Source: Synergistaceae bacterium
Lineage (GTDB): Bacteria; Synergistota; Synergistia; Synergistales; Aminobacteriaceae
NCBI GenBank assembly: GCA_017443945.1
Contig: JAFSXS010000068.1
Location: forward strand, 1 to 64,000
Direction of reading: 5' to 3'
DNA length: 64,000 bases
The position numbers were made by a program, and so were the translations under genes. Shown here piece by piece: positions 26,425-35,660 of this stretch. Within the stretch, counting starts at the first letter, position 1. Each line of letters starts with the position of its first letter. The notes under the pieces were generated by a model. The model was not told where the DNA came from. It ran no database searches and was given only the letters and a program-made list of their open reading frames with translations.

Positions 26425-27408
26425 TTATAATTCTCCTGCGTTCATCCATTCGGCCAAGTCAAGAGCATAATAGGAAATAATTATATCTGCTCCCGCCCTA
26501 GCCTGTGAGATTGCAGCCTCACCCGCGATTTTTTTCTCGTCAAGCCAGCCGTTTAATGCAGCAGCTTTTATCATCGCATATTCACCGCTTACTGAATACG
26601 ACCCGACCGGCACTAAAAATTTTTCCCGCACAGATTTTAATATATCAAGATAAGCGAGTCCAGGTTTAACAATTATCATGTCTGAACCTTCTTGAATGTC
26701 GAGTAAAGCCTCTTTCAGTGCCTCGCGTGAATTTCTCGGATTCATCTGATAAGACTTTCTATCACCGAACGAAGGAGCAGACCCCGCAGCTTCACGAAAT
26801 GGCCCATAAAACGCGCTTGCATACTTCACAGCGTACGAAAAAATTAATGTATCCTGCAAATAATTTTCGTCAAGTGCTTCACGTATTGCGCCCGTGTGTC
26901 CGTCCATCATGTCGGAAGGTGCTACAATGTCCGCGCCTGCGTTGGCCTGTGAGACTGCGATTTTTGCAAGATATTCAAGCGTAGAGTCGTTGTCGACAGT
27001 CCCATTTTTTATTATTCCGCAATGCCCGTGTGAAGTGTATTCGCACATGCATACGTCGCCGATAATGTTTAATTCGGGAAAATTATTTTTTGCGGTTCTT
27101 ATTGCCTGCTGGATTACGCCGTTATCGTCCCATGCTGAAGAAGCGCACTCGTCTTTATGTTCAGGGATCCCGAATAAAAGTACACCGCCGATTTTATTTT
27201 TTGCTGCACGTTCGAGAATCACCGGTAATTTATCAGGGCTGTAACGATATTGATCGGGCATAGCTGGAATTGATTCGATGATATTTTTTCCTTCGCGCAC
27301 AAAAACGGGATAAATTAACATTGAAGGCGTTAATCTCGTTTCGCTGGTGAGATCCCTTATTGCTTGAGTCCTTCTTAAGCGTCTTGGCCTGATTCGTAAG
27401 TTATTCAT
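26425..27408 (-). CDS. hemB: Delta-aminolevulinic acid dehydratase (porphobilinogen synthase) HemB
   Basis: Condenses two 5-aminolevulinate molecules to porphobilinogen, the substrate of HemC. 327 residues, standard length. Visible: RPRRLRRTQAIRDLTSET at the N-terminus, the zinc-binding Cys set in DVCMCEYTSHGHCG, catalytic Lys in YAVKYASAFYGPFR and the Schiff-base Lys in IIVKPGLAYLD, plus SYSVSGEYAM. The first 8 bases overlap the end of the epimerase gene, so the two are co-transcribed. Its expected pathway neighbours hemC and cobA lie on the same strand but about 25 kb away, beyond the secretion block. Confidence 0.96.
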   Translation of the reverse strand: MNNLRIRPRRLRRTQAIRDLTSETRLTPSMLIYPVFVREGKNIIESIPAMPDQYRYSPDKLPVILERAAKNKIGGVLLFGIPEHKDECASSAWDDNGVIQQAIRTAKNNFPELNIIGDVCMCEYTSHGHCGIIKNGTVDNDSTLEYLAKIAVSQANAGADIVAPSDMMDGHTGAIREALDENYLQDTLIFSYAVKYASAFYGPFREAAGSAPSFGDRKSYQMNPRNSREALKEALLDIQEGSDMIIVKPGLAYLDILKSVREKFLVPVGSYSVSGEYAMIKAAALNGWLDEKKIAGEAAISQARAGADIIISYYALDLAEWMNAGEL

Positions 27409-28384
27409 GCAAAAATTTTAGTCCTTCCTCAAGATAAATAATAGGTTCAAAGTGTAAAATTTTTCTCGCAAGCTCAATAGATGCCGACGAGTGTAAAATA
27501 TCGCCGTCTCTGGGTTGTTCGTGAATTGCTTTAATTTCGCGTTCAGGTGCAAAGACGGAATAAATTTTTTCTAGCAGCTCATTAAGACTCGTTCTGACTC
27601 CGCAGCCGATATTGAAAACTTTTCCCGCCGCGTTACCATCAAGGGCAGCAAGAATATTAGCTGAGACGACATTTTGTACGGCGCAAAAATCCCGTGTTGC
27701 TTCTCCTGTGCCGTAAATTATTGGAATCTTTCCGGCCTTCACTGCGTCAACCCATTTCGGAATAACTGCAGCATATGCCCCGTTAGGATTCTGACGAGCT
27801 CCGAAGACGTTAAAATATCGCAGTCCGACGCACTCAAGATTATATACGCGCGTAAAAAATTCTGCGTTGATCTCGTTTATAAATTTCGTCATTGCATATG
27901 GAGATAAAGATTTTCCCGTTTTGCTCTCGATTTTGGGCATAGTCTCATCATCGCCGTAAACAGCACTTGAACTCGCATAAACAACGCGTTTTATATTATT
28001 TTCGCGCGAGGCCTGCAAAATGTTCATGAATCCCGATACGTTTACGTCATTATATTTCAAGGGGAACTGCATAGACTCGGGAACAGACGCTAAAGCAGCA
28101 TGATGAAGAACATAATCAATGCCCGTTAAAGCCTCTTTGCACGTGTTAAAATCTGTAATGCTGCCATTAATGAACGAAAAATTTTCCGGATGTCCTGAAT
28201 TATTTAATGCTGCGTCAAGATTTTTTTGCGTGCCTGAGCTGAAGTCGTCGAGTCCCCTTACATTTTGTCCGAGCGATAATAAAGCCTCTGTCAAGTGAGA
28301 GCCGATAAAACCTGCTGCACCCGTAATGAGCCAATTATATTTTGCGTTGATTCGGCCTGATAAAATTTTTGAGTAAATGCTCAT
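27401..28384 (-). CDS. NAD-dependent sugar-nucleotide epimerase (UDP-GlcNAc/UDP-glucose 4-epimerase type)
   Basis: Short-chain dehydrogenase of the extended type acting on UDP-sugars for surface polysaccharide. Rossmann motif ITGAAGFIGSHL (about residues 20-31), substrate and cofactor segment LDDFSSGTQKNL, catalytic SSSAVYG and Y-A-M-T-K, then GLRYFNVFGARQNPNGAYAAV, YGTGEATRDF and a C-terminal EQPRDGDI. The ARQNP and PRDGDI features favour the WbpP/TviC (UDP-N-acetylglucosamine 4-epimerase) branch over GalE, but the substrate is not fixed by sequence alone. It overlaps hemB by 8 bases and follows greA by 2 bases. Confidence 0.9.
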   Translation of the reverse strand: MSIYSKILSGRINAKYNWLITGAAGFIGSHLTEALLSLGQNVRGLDDFSSGTQKNLDAALNNSGHPENFSFINGSITDFNTCKEALTGIDYVLHHAALASVPESMQFPLKYNDVNVSGFMNILQASRENNIKRVVYASSSAVYGDDETMPKIESKTGKSLSPYAMTKFINEINAEFFTRVYNLECVGLRYFNVFGARQNPNGAYAAVIPKWVDAVKAGKIPIIYGTGEATRDFCAVQNVVSANILAALDGNAAGKVFNIGCGVRTSLNELLEKIYSVFAPEREIKAIHEQPRDGDILHSSASIELARKILHFEPIIYLEEGLKFLHE

Positions 28385-28386
28385 TA

Positions 28387-28887
28387 TTATTTCTCGATCG
28401 ATACAATTTTTAATCTTCTTGTGCCTCTGGGGATTCTTACGAGAATTTCTGCGCCCGCAATATGACCTGAAATCGCCTGACCGACGGGACTCTTTTGTGA
28501 AATTCTCTGCACTCCTTTAGCGTTGACTGCTGCGCCGGATAATTCTTCGGAGCCGACAAGCTCATATTTATAAATTTTTCCGGGCTGGTCTAAGTCTTCA
28601 AGTGTGATAGTTAAGCCGATACCGACTCTATTAGTGTCGAGTTTTGCTTCATCAATGACAGTAACTTTGCTTAAAGTGTTCTCAAGGTCTAATATTCTAT
28701 CTTCGAGCTTGGCTTGTTCTTCTTTTGCTGCTGCGTACTCTGCGTTTTCGCTCAAGTCTCCGAATGCGCGTGCTTCCTCTAATTGTCTAGCTACTTCCTG
28801 ACGTTTGACCGTTCTTAAGTGCGTTAATTCCTCGCTGAGTCTCTCGTACCCTTTGCGTGTCATTTCGTGTGTGTCTGATTTCTTCAT
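28387..28887 (-). CDS. greA: Transcription elongation factor GreA
   Basis: Rescues backtracked RNA polymerase by stimulating transcript cleavage through its channel. 166 residues, normal length. The N-terminal coiled coil has the acidic tip DLSENAEYAAAKEEQ, followed by the C-terminal FKBP-like domain with the GxxL..PVGQAISGH segment. First gene of a minus-strand run greA-epimerase-hemB. It is divergent from the plus-strand membrane protein gene at 28963, with about 75 bases between them that must hold both promoters. Confidence 0.94.
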   Translation of the reverse strand: MKKSDTHEMTRKGYERLSEELTHLRTVKRQEVARQLEEARAFGDLSENAEYAAAKEEQAKLEDRILDLENTLSKVTVIDEAKLDTNRVGIGLTITLEDLDQPGKIYKYELVGSEELSGAAVNAKGVQRISQKSPVGQAISGHIAGAEILVRIPRGTRRLKIVSIEK

Positions 28888-28962
28888 AATAAATCCTCAC
28901 ATTCTGATAAAATATAACCTGCATATTTTACTTCATAATAGAATTAAGGAGATGTAAATTTT

Positions 28963-29679
28963 ATGTCGCAATATGAAAATTATGCGTCTTATGCGCCTGG
29001 AGTAGATACACTGGAGATAACTAATACTCTTTTCCGCAAAGTTTACCAGTTTATGGCGTTGGGATTAATTATAACGTCTGTTGCAGCATATTTGACGGCC
29101 TCAAGTCCTGCGATGATAAATTTTTTATTTGGTTCGCGGGCACCGTTGATTATTGCTGTAGTTGTTGAGCTTGGACTCGTGTTTTATTTAGGATTTGCGA
29201 TTAATAAAATTTCTGCTGGGACGGCGTTAATATTATTTTTGCTTTACAGTCTCGTGAACGGCTTGACATGTTCTGTATTATTGCTTGTATACACGCAGGC
29301 ATCAATTTATCAGGCGTTTTTCACGACGGCTGGAATGTTCGGTGTAATGAGCATTTACGGGCTTTACACTAAGCGCGATTTAACGGGCATGGGAAGTTTC
29401 TTAATTATGGGCTTGTTCGGTCTTATTATTGCGGGGCTTATAAATATGTTCATGAGATCCACCGGCATGGAAATGGCGATAAGCATAATGGGAATAATAA
29501 TTTTCATGGGGTTGACTGCATATGACACGGCGAAAATTAAGCAGCTTTCAATGACAGTAAACGGCGCAGATGACTCTGCATTAACGAAAATTGCGGTTAT
29601 AGGAGCGTTACAACTTTATCTTGACTTCATTAATTTATTTATTTATTTGCTGAGATTATTTGGTAAGCGCAGAGACTAA
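28963..29679 (+). CDS. Bax inhibitor-1/YccA-family integral membrane protein
   Basis: Inner-membrane protein of 238 residues with seven predicted membrane segments from about residue 30 to the end. Family signatures: KVYQFMALGLIITSVAAYL at the first helix and the C-terminal signature GLTAYDTAKIKQL followed by YLDFINLFIYLLRLFG. Members act as calcium or proton leak channels or modulate FtsH proteolysis (YccA); the role here is not determined. An AAGGAG site precedes the ATG by about 8 bases. It is a single-gene unit closed by the terminator at 29702-29736. Confidence 0.92.
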   Translation: MSQYENYASYAPGVDTLEITNTLFRKVYQFMALGLIITSVAAYLTASSPAMINFLFGSRAPLIIAVVVELGLVFYLGFAINKISAGTALILFLLYSLVNGLTCSVLLLVYTQASIYQAFFTTAGMFGVMSIYGLYTKRDLTGMGSFLIMGLFGLIIAGLINMFMRSTGMEMAISIMGIIIFMGLTAYDTAKIKQLSMTVNGADDSALTKIAVIGALQLYLDFINLFIYLLRLFGKRRD

Positions 29680-29701
29680 GATATTTACGAAAATTTTTGT
29701 G

Positions 29702-29736
29702 TTCCCTTGTCTGTAATGGCGAGGGAATTTTTTTTT
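29702..29736 (+). terminator. Rho-independent terminator after the Bax-inhibitor-like gene
   Basis: Inverted arms TTCCCT (29702-29707) and AGGGAA (29722-29727) followed by nine T. It lies 23 bases after the stop codon at 29679. Confidence 0.82.
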
Positions 29737-30232
29737 TGCAGATAATTGTAATTAATTAAAGTTGATTGATTGTTAGCGCTAATAAATGATGAAGTTGTTG
29801 CAAATTTTCAAGTGTGTGAGAAAAAATTTTTTGCGCGAAAATTATTGCATTAATAAAAAATTTTTCTTCGCGAGTCTTTGTGAATGCATGAACGAAATTA
29901 AATTTTTGTAGTTGCAAATGTAGTTGTAAAAATATTTTTTTGCTGGGAAGATATAATTTGTTCGAGAAATATTTTATCACATGTTTTGCTTTTTTCGGCG
30001 GATTCATAGGGCTGCAAAGTTTTATAAAACATTTTCGGAAAACTATGACAAAATATTTTTGTTGAGCTTGTATATTAATTTGTTGTATGTGTGCGCCCCG
30101 TTTTTTATCGCACTTTTTTTCTACGCCCGTAATTATAAATGCACGTTTCCGAAAGACTTTATAGTAATTGCACTTGAATAGCTGTAAAAATGTTCGCACC
30201 ATTTATAACCGGTTGCAAAAAGATTTTCGCCC

Positions 30233-30260
30233 TTGACATTGCATTTATAGATTTTAAAGT
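30233..30260 (+). promoter_or_regulatory. Candidate sigma-70 promoter (distal)
   Basis: TTGACA at 30233-30238, 16-base spacer, TAAAGT at 30255-30260. The -35 is perfect and the -10 weak. It would yield a leader of roughly 90 bases before the thioesterase ATG at 30354. Confidence 0.5.
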
Positions 30261-30313
30261 GTTCTCAACTAATAATAATTTCGCGATAAAATTTTTATTT
30301 CCGCCTGTTTGAC

Positions 30314-30322
30314 TGTTATAAT
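30314..30322 (+). promoter_or_regulatory. Candidate extended -10 promoter (proximal)
   Basis: TGT followed by a perfect TATAAT (30317-30322), an extended -10 element without a good -35. The start point would be near 30329, about 25 bases before the ATG at 30354, leaving room for the AAAGGA ribosome site. Confidence 0.55.
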
Positions 30323-30353
30323 GCGTGAAAATTGTCGAAAGGATTATTTTTGC

Positions 30354-31091
30354 ATGTATTCACGAGATTTAAAGGTTATGCCGTCGGGAGCTTCATGTCT
30401 TGGCACGATAAAATTAAAAAATTTGCTCGACCACTTTCAAGACACAGCCGGACTCGCCGTCGATGACATAGAAGGCACTGCAACAGAACTTAACGCGCGC
30501 GGTTATTCATGGGTTCTGACACGCTATGAAATTAACTTTATCGGCCGTCTTCCCGTGTTGGACGAAAAATTTCGCATAAAAACTTTTCATGACCCTTCGC
30601 ACGGTTATAACACGTTGAGAGTCTTTCACGTCGAGTCAGAGAATGGAACTCCTATAATTTACGCAAAAACGAGCTGGATTTTATTGGACTTAGCAGCCGG
30701 ACGAGCAGTAAAAGCCGCCGCACATCTGCCAGAAATTATTACGAACGATACGCCCGCAATAGATTCTGATTTTCGAGAAATTCCTGATTTTGACGATTCA
30801 CAAATTATCAAGACTGTAAATAAACATGTAACTTTTCATGATTTGGACTATAACTCACATGTAAATAACGCGGTTTATTTCGGGTGGATATTTGACTCAA
30901 CGCCGGTTGACTTGATGAATCATGAATTAAAATATTTGTGCGCTTCATTCAGGAGCGGTGCAAGACTCGGCGAAAATATTACGATTCAGATAGCAGAGCC
31001 GGAAAAAAATTTATTCGCATATAAAATTTTGCGTGAAAATATCAAGAAACCCAGCGCAAATTTTCTGTGCAAATGGGAGACTAAAGAATGA
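30354..31091 (+). CDS. Acyl-ACP thioesterase (FatA/FatB family)
   Basis: Releases free fatty acids from acyl carrier protein. About 245 residues with two hot-dog folds. N-terminal fold: LKNLLDHFQDTAGLAVDDI and YSWVLTRYEINFIGRLPVL. C-terminal fold: the catalytic segment HDLDYNSHVNNAVYFGWIFD with the Asp/Asn/His set used by plant and bacterial acyl-ACP thioesterases. I chose the ATG at 30354, 10 bases after AGGA. An upstream TTG at 30309 would run the frame through the promoter -10. Its last four bases overlap trkA (ATGA), an odd pairing with potassium uptake. It might adjust membrane lipid or free-fatty-acid pools. Confidence 0.9.
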   Translation: MYSRDLKVMPSGASCLGTIKLKNLLDHFQDTAGLAVDDIEGTATELNARGYSWVLTRYEINFIGRLPVLDEKFRIKTFHDPSHGYNTLRVFHVESENGTPIIYAKTSWILLDLAAGRAVKAAAHLPEIITNDTPAIDSDFREIPDFDDSQIIKTVNKHVTFHDLDYNSHVNNAVYFGWIFDSTPVDLMNHELKYLCASFRSGARLGENITIQIAEPEKNLFAYKILRENIKKPSANFLCKWETKE

Positions 31092-32482
31092 AAATTGTTA
31101 TTGTAGGAGCAGGAGAAATCGGACGTAATGTCGCACTGAATCTTTCAAAGGATGAGAACGAGAATCACGACATTTATTTAGTAGACAACAACGAGGCAAA
31201 CGCAAAAAATGCAGAAGAGCTTGACGTTCAAGTAATACGCGGAAACGGTGCACGCCCTCAAATACTCGCTCAGGCAGGAATTATCCCCGGCGGTGATGTT
31301 GATATGTTAATCGCCTGCACAGATCGCGACGAAGTCAATATGTTAGCATGCTGGATCGCAAAAAGTGCCGGAGTCCCCGTTGTTATTTCACGCGCAAGAA
31401 ATTTAGAGTTCACAGACTCGCCTGACTGGGGACGCAAACTCGGAATCAACATGATGATTTCTCCCGAACGTTCAATCGCTCGCGAAGTTTTGAGTCTCTT
31501 GGCCGTTAGTTCTGCGACTCATACAGCTGAATTATTAGACGGCAGAGCAGCACTTTACACGCTGAAAATTGCGGAAAATTCCCCGTTAGTAAATATGGCG
31601 TTGAAGGATATTCGCGTAAAATTTCCGGAATTAATTGCAGTCTTTGTTCACGTTGCACACGAGGGCGGCGAATCAGGAGTCCCAAACGGTTTTACGATAT
31701 TGAAACCTGATGATGTCTGCCACGTTGTTACATATAAGAAGAGCGCAGAAATTTTACAGGAGTTATTCCAGCCCGACCCGGAAAAATCGCGGCCGCTTAG
31801 ACGTTTATTTATTGTAGGAGGCGGGAAATTAGGGACTCAAATCGCGCAGAGAGTCAGACGTGAATTTGGAAATGTCAGCCTGCGTTTAATCGACAAAGAC
31901 CCGTTCAGGTGTGAAAAACTTTCTGAGGAGTTCGGCGAGGCACTTGTAATAAATTGCGACGGTGCGGACAAAAAAGTTTTAAGCGAGGAAGGAATCGAAT
32001 TAGCTGACGGTTATGTATGTGCTACTGATTCGGACGAGCTAAATTTAATTTATTCTGTCATAGCTAAGACAATGGGCGCGAAAAAAACTATTGCAATCGT
32101 CAAGCGCAAAGATTATCAGGATTTAACAGAGTCAATGCAGGTTGATGCAATTGTTGACCCTAATGAGGCACTAGCTAATTTATTGCTTAGAGTCGTACGT
32201 TATCCGACACATACACTTGCATATTCAATGATTGAGCAGATAAACGCTGAAATGTTAGAAGTCGTCATGAAAGAAGATAATGATTTAATCGGCAAAAGTT
32301 TAATGGAGCTGAAATTACAAAAAGGTGTTATTGTTGCGTTATTAGGTCGTGGAAATGAAGTCTTAGTCCCAACCGGAGCTACAAAAATTTTGGCAGGGGA
32401 TCACGTAATTTTATTTGCTTTAACGTCGATGATGCCGGAAGCCGCAAAATTATTCGGAGCAGAGTTAAACAATGAAGATTAA
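31088..32482 (+). CDS. trkA: Trk potassium uptake regulatory protein TrkA
   Basis: Cytoplasmic gating subunit of the Trk potassium channel, binding NAD(H) and nucleotides. 464 residues, the normal tandem form: RCK-N1 (GAGEIGRNVALNLS at residue 6, with VDNNEANAKNAEELD and VIRGNGA), RCK-C1 (to about 225), RCK-N2 (VGGGKLGTQIAQRV, LIDKDPFRCEKLSEE, VINCDGADKKVL) and RCK-C2 (IGKSLMELKLQKGVIVALLG). The start overlaps the thioesterase stop and the end overlaps trkH by 11 bases, so the three are translated in series. Confidence 0.96.
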   Translation: MKIVIVGAGEIGRNVALNLSKDENENHDIYLVDNNEANAKNAEELDVQVIRGNGARPQILAQAGIIPGGDVDMLIACTDRDEVNMLACWIAKSAGVPVVISRARNLEFTDSPDWGRKLGINMMISPERSIAREVLSLLAVSSATHTAELLDGRAALYTLKIAENSPLVNMALKDIRVKFPELIAVFVHVAHEGGESGVPNGFTILKPDDVCHVVTYKKSAEILQELFQPDPEKSRPLRRLFIVGGGKLGTQIAQRVRREFGNVSLRLIDKDPFRCEKLSEEFGEALVINCDGADKKVLSEEGIELADGYVCATDSDELNLIYSVIAKTMGAKKTIAIVKRKDYQDLTESMQVDAIVDPNEALANLLLRVVRYPTHTLAYSMIEQINAEMLEVVMKEDNDLIGKSLMELKLQKGVIVALLGRGNEVLVPTGATKILAGDHVILFALTSMMPEAAKLFGAELNNED

Positions 32483-33920
32483 AACAGTTTCGGGCGTAAT
32501 AGCTTTAATTTGTCTAGTTGTGTCGTGTGCGATGATACCGTCTTTATTGATTGCTCTTTATGACGGAAGCAGGGACTCGAGTGCGTTTGCTATGTCAATG
32601 CTTGCGGGTTTCTTGACGTGTGCTGCATTGCGAATCTACTCGAAAAATTTTTATTCGTCAATCGGGATTCGTGAAGGAGTCGGAATAACGGGTTTCTCAT
32701 GGGTTGCTGCGTCATTGCTGGGTGCGCTGCCTTATTATTTTGCGGGATCTGTGCCGAGTTACACGGACGCATTTTTTGAGACAATGTCAGGATTCACAAC
32801 AACGGGAGCGACAATTTTTACGAATATTGAAGCATTGCCGCGAGGAATTTTATTATGGCGGTCTCTTACACACTGGATGGGCGGAATGGGAATAATTGTA
32901 TTGAGTCTTGCTGTGCTGCCGTTCTTAGGAGTCTCCGGAATGGAAATGTACAAAGCTGAAGTCCCCGGAGTAACCGCAGAAAAATTGACTCCCCGTTTAC
33001 ATCAGACAGCGATTTATTTATGGGGCGTTTATGTAGCGTTTACTCTGATTGAGACGGTTTTATTATGCATGGGGGGAATGACTTTATTTGATGCATTTGC
33101 ACATTCATGTTCGACGATAGCAACGGGCGGTTTCTCGACGAAAAATAATTCAGTCGCATATTTTACGAGTCCGTTTATTCAGTGGGTAATAATAATTTTC
33201 ATGTTTGCCAGCGGAGTAAATTTTTCGTTGTATTTCCTGATATTGAATAAAAGATTTCGTGAATTTCTTGCTGACGAAGAGTTTAAATCATATTTATTTA
33301 TCACGATCGGTGCGGCTCTTGCGATGTCGGCAGCTTTATATTTTGCGGGCTCATTTTTCGGAATTGAACACACTTTGAGGCGTACATTTTTTCATGTAGT
33401 AAGCGTCATGACGACAACAGGATTTATTGTCGAAGATTATAATTTATGGCCGGAATTTACGAAATTTATATTTGTCTTGTTAATGTTTATAGGAGCGTCA
33501 GGAGGTTCAACGGGGGGCGGCTGTAAAGTTTCGAGATTTATAATAATAGGCCGTCAGCTAAAATCTGAAATATGGAGACTCTTACATCCTAGAGCAATAA
33601 TTACAGCGCGATTAAATTCTAAGCCGATTCCAAAAAGTACAATGGACTCATCGACGGCGTTTTTTGTGTTGTATATGGCGATATTGTCATTTGCGACTCT
33701 AATTACTACAGGATTCGGGATTGATTTATTGACATCATTTACGGGCGTGTTGACGTGTTTAAGCAATGTCGGGCCGGGGTTAAATGCTTTAGGGCCTGTA
33801 GAAAATTTTGCGTGGCTGCCTTCTGTTGTAAAATGGCTGTTTTCGTTCTGTATGTTAGCGGGGAGGCTTGAATTATTTGCGGTCTTGTTATTATTAATGC
33901 CCGGCACATATAGAAAATAG
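32472..33920 (+). CDS. trkH: Trk potassium channel membrane subunit TrkH
   Basis: Inner-membrane potassium-translocating subunit, 482 residues. The four pore-loop repeats are visible: MSGFTTTGATIF, STIATGGFSTKN, SVMTTTGFIVEDY and the last TCLSNVGPGLNALGP, each with the selectivity Gly. The first cytoplasmic loop after the first two helices and a WAASLLGALPYYF helix match the family. It is partnered with the preceding trkA. No terminator is evident directly after it; the downstream gap holds repeat copy B. Confidence 0.95.
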   Translation: MKIKTVSGVIALICLVVSCAMIPSLLIALYDGSRDSSAFAMSMLAGFLTCAALRIYSKNFYSSIGIREGVGITGFSWVAASLLGALPYYFAGSVPSYTDAFFETMSGFTTTGATIFTNIEALPRGILLWRSLTHWMGGMGIIVLSLAVLPFLGVSGMEMYKAEVPGVTAEKLTPRLHQTAIYLWGVYVAFTLIETVLLCMGGMTLFDAFAHSCSTIATGGFSTKNNSVAYFTSPFIQWVIIIFMFASGVNFSLYFLILNKRFREFLADEEFKSYLFITIGAALAMSAALYFAGSFFGIEHTLRRTFFHVVSVMTTTGFIVEDYNLWPEFTKFIFVLLMFIGASGGSTGGGCKVSRFIIIGRQLKSEIWRLLHPRAIITARLNSKPIPKSTMDSSTAFFVLYMAILSFATLITTGFGIDLLTSFTGVLTCLSNVGPGLNALGPVENFAWLPSVVKWLFSFCMLAGRLELFAVLLLLMPGTYRK

Positions 33921-33960
33921 CTGTAAAAACTTTTCTCTGTTCGCGCTGCACATTCAAAAC

Positions 33961-34010
33961 GGGTGGGCGGGTGGGCAGGACGAGTTCTGTTCGCGCGATG
34001 AATTAATTGC
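33961..34010. repeat. Copy B of a short dispersed repeat
   Basis: G-rich then AT-rich sequence beginning GGGTGGGCGGGTGGGCAGGA, aligned with 1973-2021 at about four positions in five. An 11-base direct repeat TCTGTTCGCGC occurs here (about 33986) and upstream (about 33936), so the element may extend to the left. Confidence 0.5.
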
Positions 34011-34106
34011 ATTGAGCGGGAATTAATTTATTATTCAGGTACATTTACTATACATTTTTGAATTTCGGCGGTTAAAATATTTTAATCATAAGGAGTTGAC
34101 TAAAAT

Positions 34107-35639
34107 TTGAGTAATGATTATAGAAATCGCGTAAAAATTAAGGCACGTTTGCAGATGATTTCATTTTTCAGCGGAGCAGCGACAATGATTCTTGAGCTTA
34201 CAGGTTCGCGGATGGTTGCGCCTTTTTTCGGGACATCATTAATTGTCTGGACAGCTTTAATCGGAATTATCATGACGAGTCTATGTATAGGAAACTGGCT
34301 CGGCGGTGCAATGGCTGACAGAAGGCCGGACGGTCGTTTACTTGGGAGAATATTATTATTTTCTGCTGTAATAATTGCTGTAACTGCATATTCAAGCAAC
34401 ATGATTTTAACGTGGCTGCAGTCGTTAGGGTTAAATTTGTATCTTGCTTCAGTATTTGCGGCGGTGATAATATTTGCTCCCTCAAGTATTTTGCTGGGCA
34501 TGGTGTCGCCGTTTACAGCGCGTCTTGCAATGCAGAATGTAGACTCATCCGGTGCGGTTGTGGGTCGTTTGTCTGCGTTAAATTCTGCGGGCAGTATCTT
34601 AGGTACATTTTTAGGCGGCTTTGTGCTGATTTCATTATTTCCGTCGGGAATTATTTTAATGCTGTTAGCTACAATGATTGCTTTATTGTCGGTCTTGTCA
34701 TACACGGGAGCATGGCGAAATATTATATTAGTTATCATTCTTGCGGGTGCGTCATATGCGGCAGAAAGATTCGGGCTTCCATTTTCACCGCGCGGGATTC
34801 AGCTCGACACAGCATATAATCACTTGTCAATAATTGATTACGATGCAAGCAACACGAGAACGGGCCGGCCTCTTAGAGTCTTAGTTACTAATCCTGACGC
34901 AGCACAGTCAATGATGTATCTTGATAACCCTTCCGAATTAGTGAGCAGTTACACAAAATTTTATGATCTAGCGTTTCATTATAAGCCTGACACACAAAAA
35001 ATTTTAATGCTCGGAGGAGGGGGCTATTGTTTTCCCCGTTATTTGCTTGCAGAACGTCCTGCCGTCTCTATTGATGTTGTAGAATTAGATCCGGGAGTAA
35101 CTGAGACAGCACGAAAATATTTTAATTTGGCAGATCACCCGAATATGAGAATCTTTCACGAGGACGCTAGAACATTTTTGAATCGTGCAATAAAAGACGG
35201 TTTCGAGAAATATGACGCTATTTTAATGGACACTTTCAGCTCATGGACATCGATCCCGTTTCAAATGACGACAGTAGAGACCGCCGAAAAACTTCGTGAA
35301 CTTCTCAAGCCTGACGGGACATTAATTGTAAATATTATAGCTTCACTTTACGGCAGCAAATCGGGAGTCTTTCACGGGATTTATAAAGCGTTTAACACGT
35401 CATTTAGTACGATGATGATATTTCCGGTTTTGTTCGAGGAGCAGAAATACTCACAAATTCTGCAAAATATAATACTTGTTGGAATGGGTGATACAGCTTC
35501 TACAGTGTCGCCGACTCCGGATGCAAAAATTTCTGCTTTGCTTGCTCATCAGTGGCTGACTCCATTTGTGCCGAATCCAGCAATCCCGGCATTTACGGAC
35601 TCGTTTGCTCCTGTTGAGAGATATACACTTGTGCAATAA
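34107..35639 (+). CDS. Membrane-fused spermidine-synthase-like protein
   Basis: About 510 residues. The first 215 or so form seven to eight membrane helices beginning TGSRMVAPFFGTSLIVWTAL, the transporter-like module often fused to bacterial aminopropyltransferases. The C-terminal half has the nucleotide-binding fold: LMLGGGGYCFPRYLL, VVELDPGVTETARKYF, FHEDARTFLNRA. The position of the catalytic Asp region reads YDAILMDTFSSWTSIP, which departs from the D-x-x-D-P-x-G-P pattern of true spermidine synthases, so it may not make spermidine. It starts at TTG 34107, with AGGAG 11 bases upstream. It stands alone between trkH and the secretion operon. Confidence 0.85.
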   Translation: MSNDYRNRVKIKARLQMISFFSGAATMILELTGSRMVAPFFGTSLIVWTALIGIIMTSLCIGNWLGGAMADRRPDGRLLGRILLFSAVIIAVTAYSSNMILTWLQSLGLNLYLASVFAAVIIFAPSSILLGMVSPFTARLAMQNVDSSGAVVGRLSALNSAGSILGTFLGGFVLISLFPSGIILMLLATMIALLSVLSYTGAWRNIILVIILAGASYAAERFGLPFSPRGIQLDTAYNHLSIIDYDASNTRTGRPLRVLVTNPDAAQSMMYLDNPSELVSSYTKFYDLAFHYKPDTQKILMLGGGGYCFPRYLLAERPAVSIDVVELDPGVTETARKYFNLADHPNMRIFHEDARTFLNRAIKDGFEKYDAILMDTFSSWTSIPFQMTTVETAEKLRELLKPDGTLIVNIIASLYGSKSGVFHGIYKAFNTSFSTMMIFPVLFEEQKYSQILQNIILVGMGDTASTVSPTPDAKISALLAHQWLTPFVPNPAIPAFTDSFAPVERYTLVQ

Positions 35640-35660
35640 AAATTTTAAGGAGTTGTATTC

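Larger units (their letters stand above)
29740..30353. other. AT-rich non-coding region before the thioesterase-trk operon
   Basis: About 600 bases. A 148-codon open frame on the minus strand (29756-30202) is made of Lys/Phe/Ile/Leu-rich low-complexity sequence, has no ribosome site and no recognised motif, so I do not call it a gene. The right end holds two candidate promoters for the next operon (listed). The string AATAGCTGTAAAAA at about 30177 recurs exactly near 33915, just after trkH. Nothing else is recognised. Confidence 0.5.

Noticed and set aside
29756-30202. 148-residue minus-strand open frame
   Set aside because: Low-complexity Lys/Phe/Leu-rich product, no ribosome site, no motif; treated as non-coding.
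34118-34738. 206-residue minus-strand open frame
   Set aside because: Lies fully inside the well-supported membrane-fused aminopropyltransferase-like gene on the other strand.
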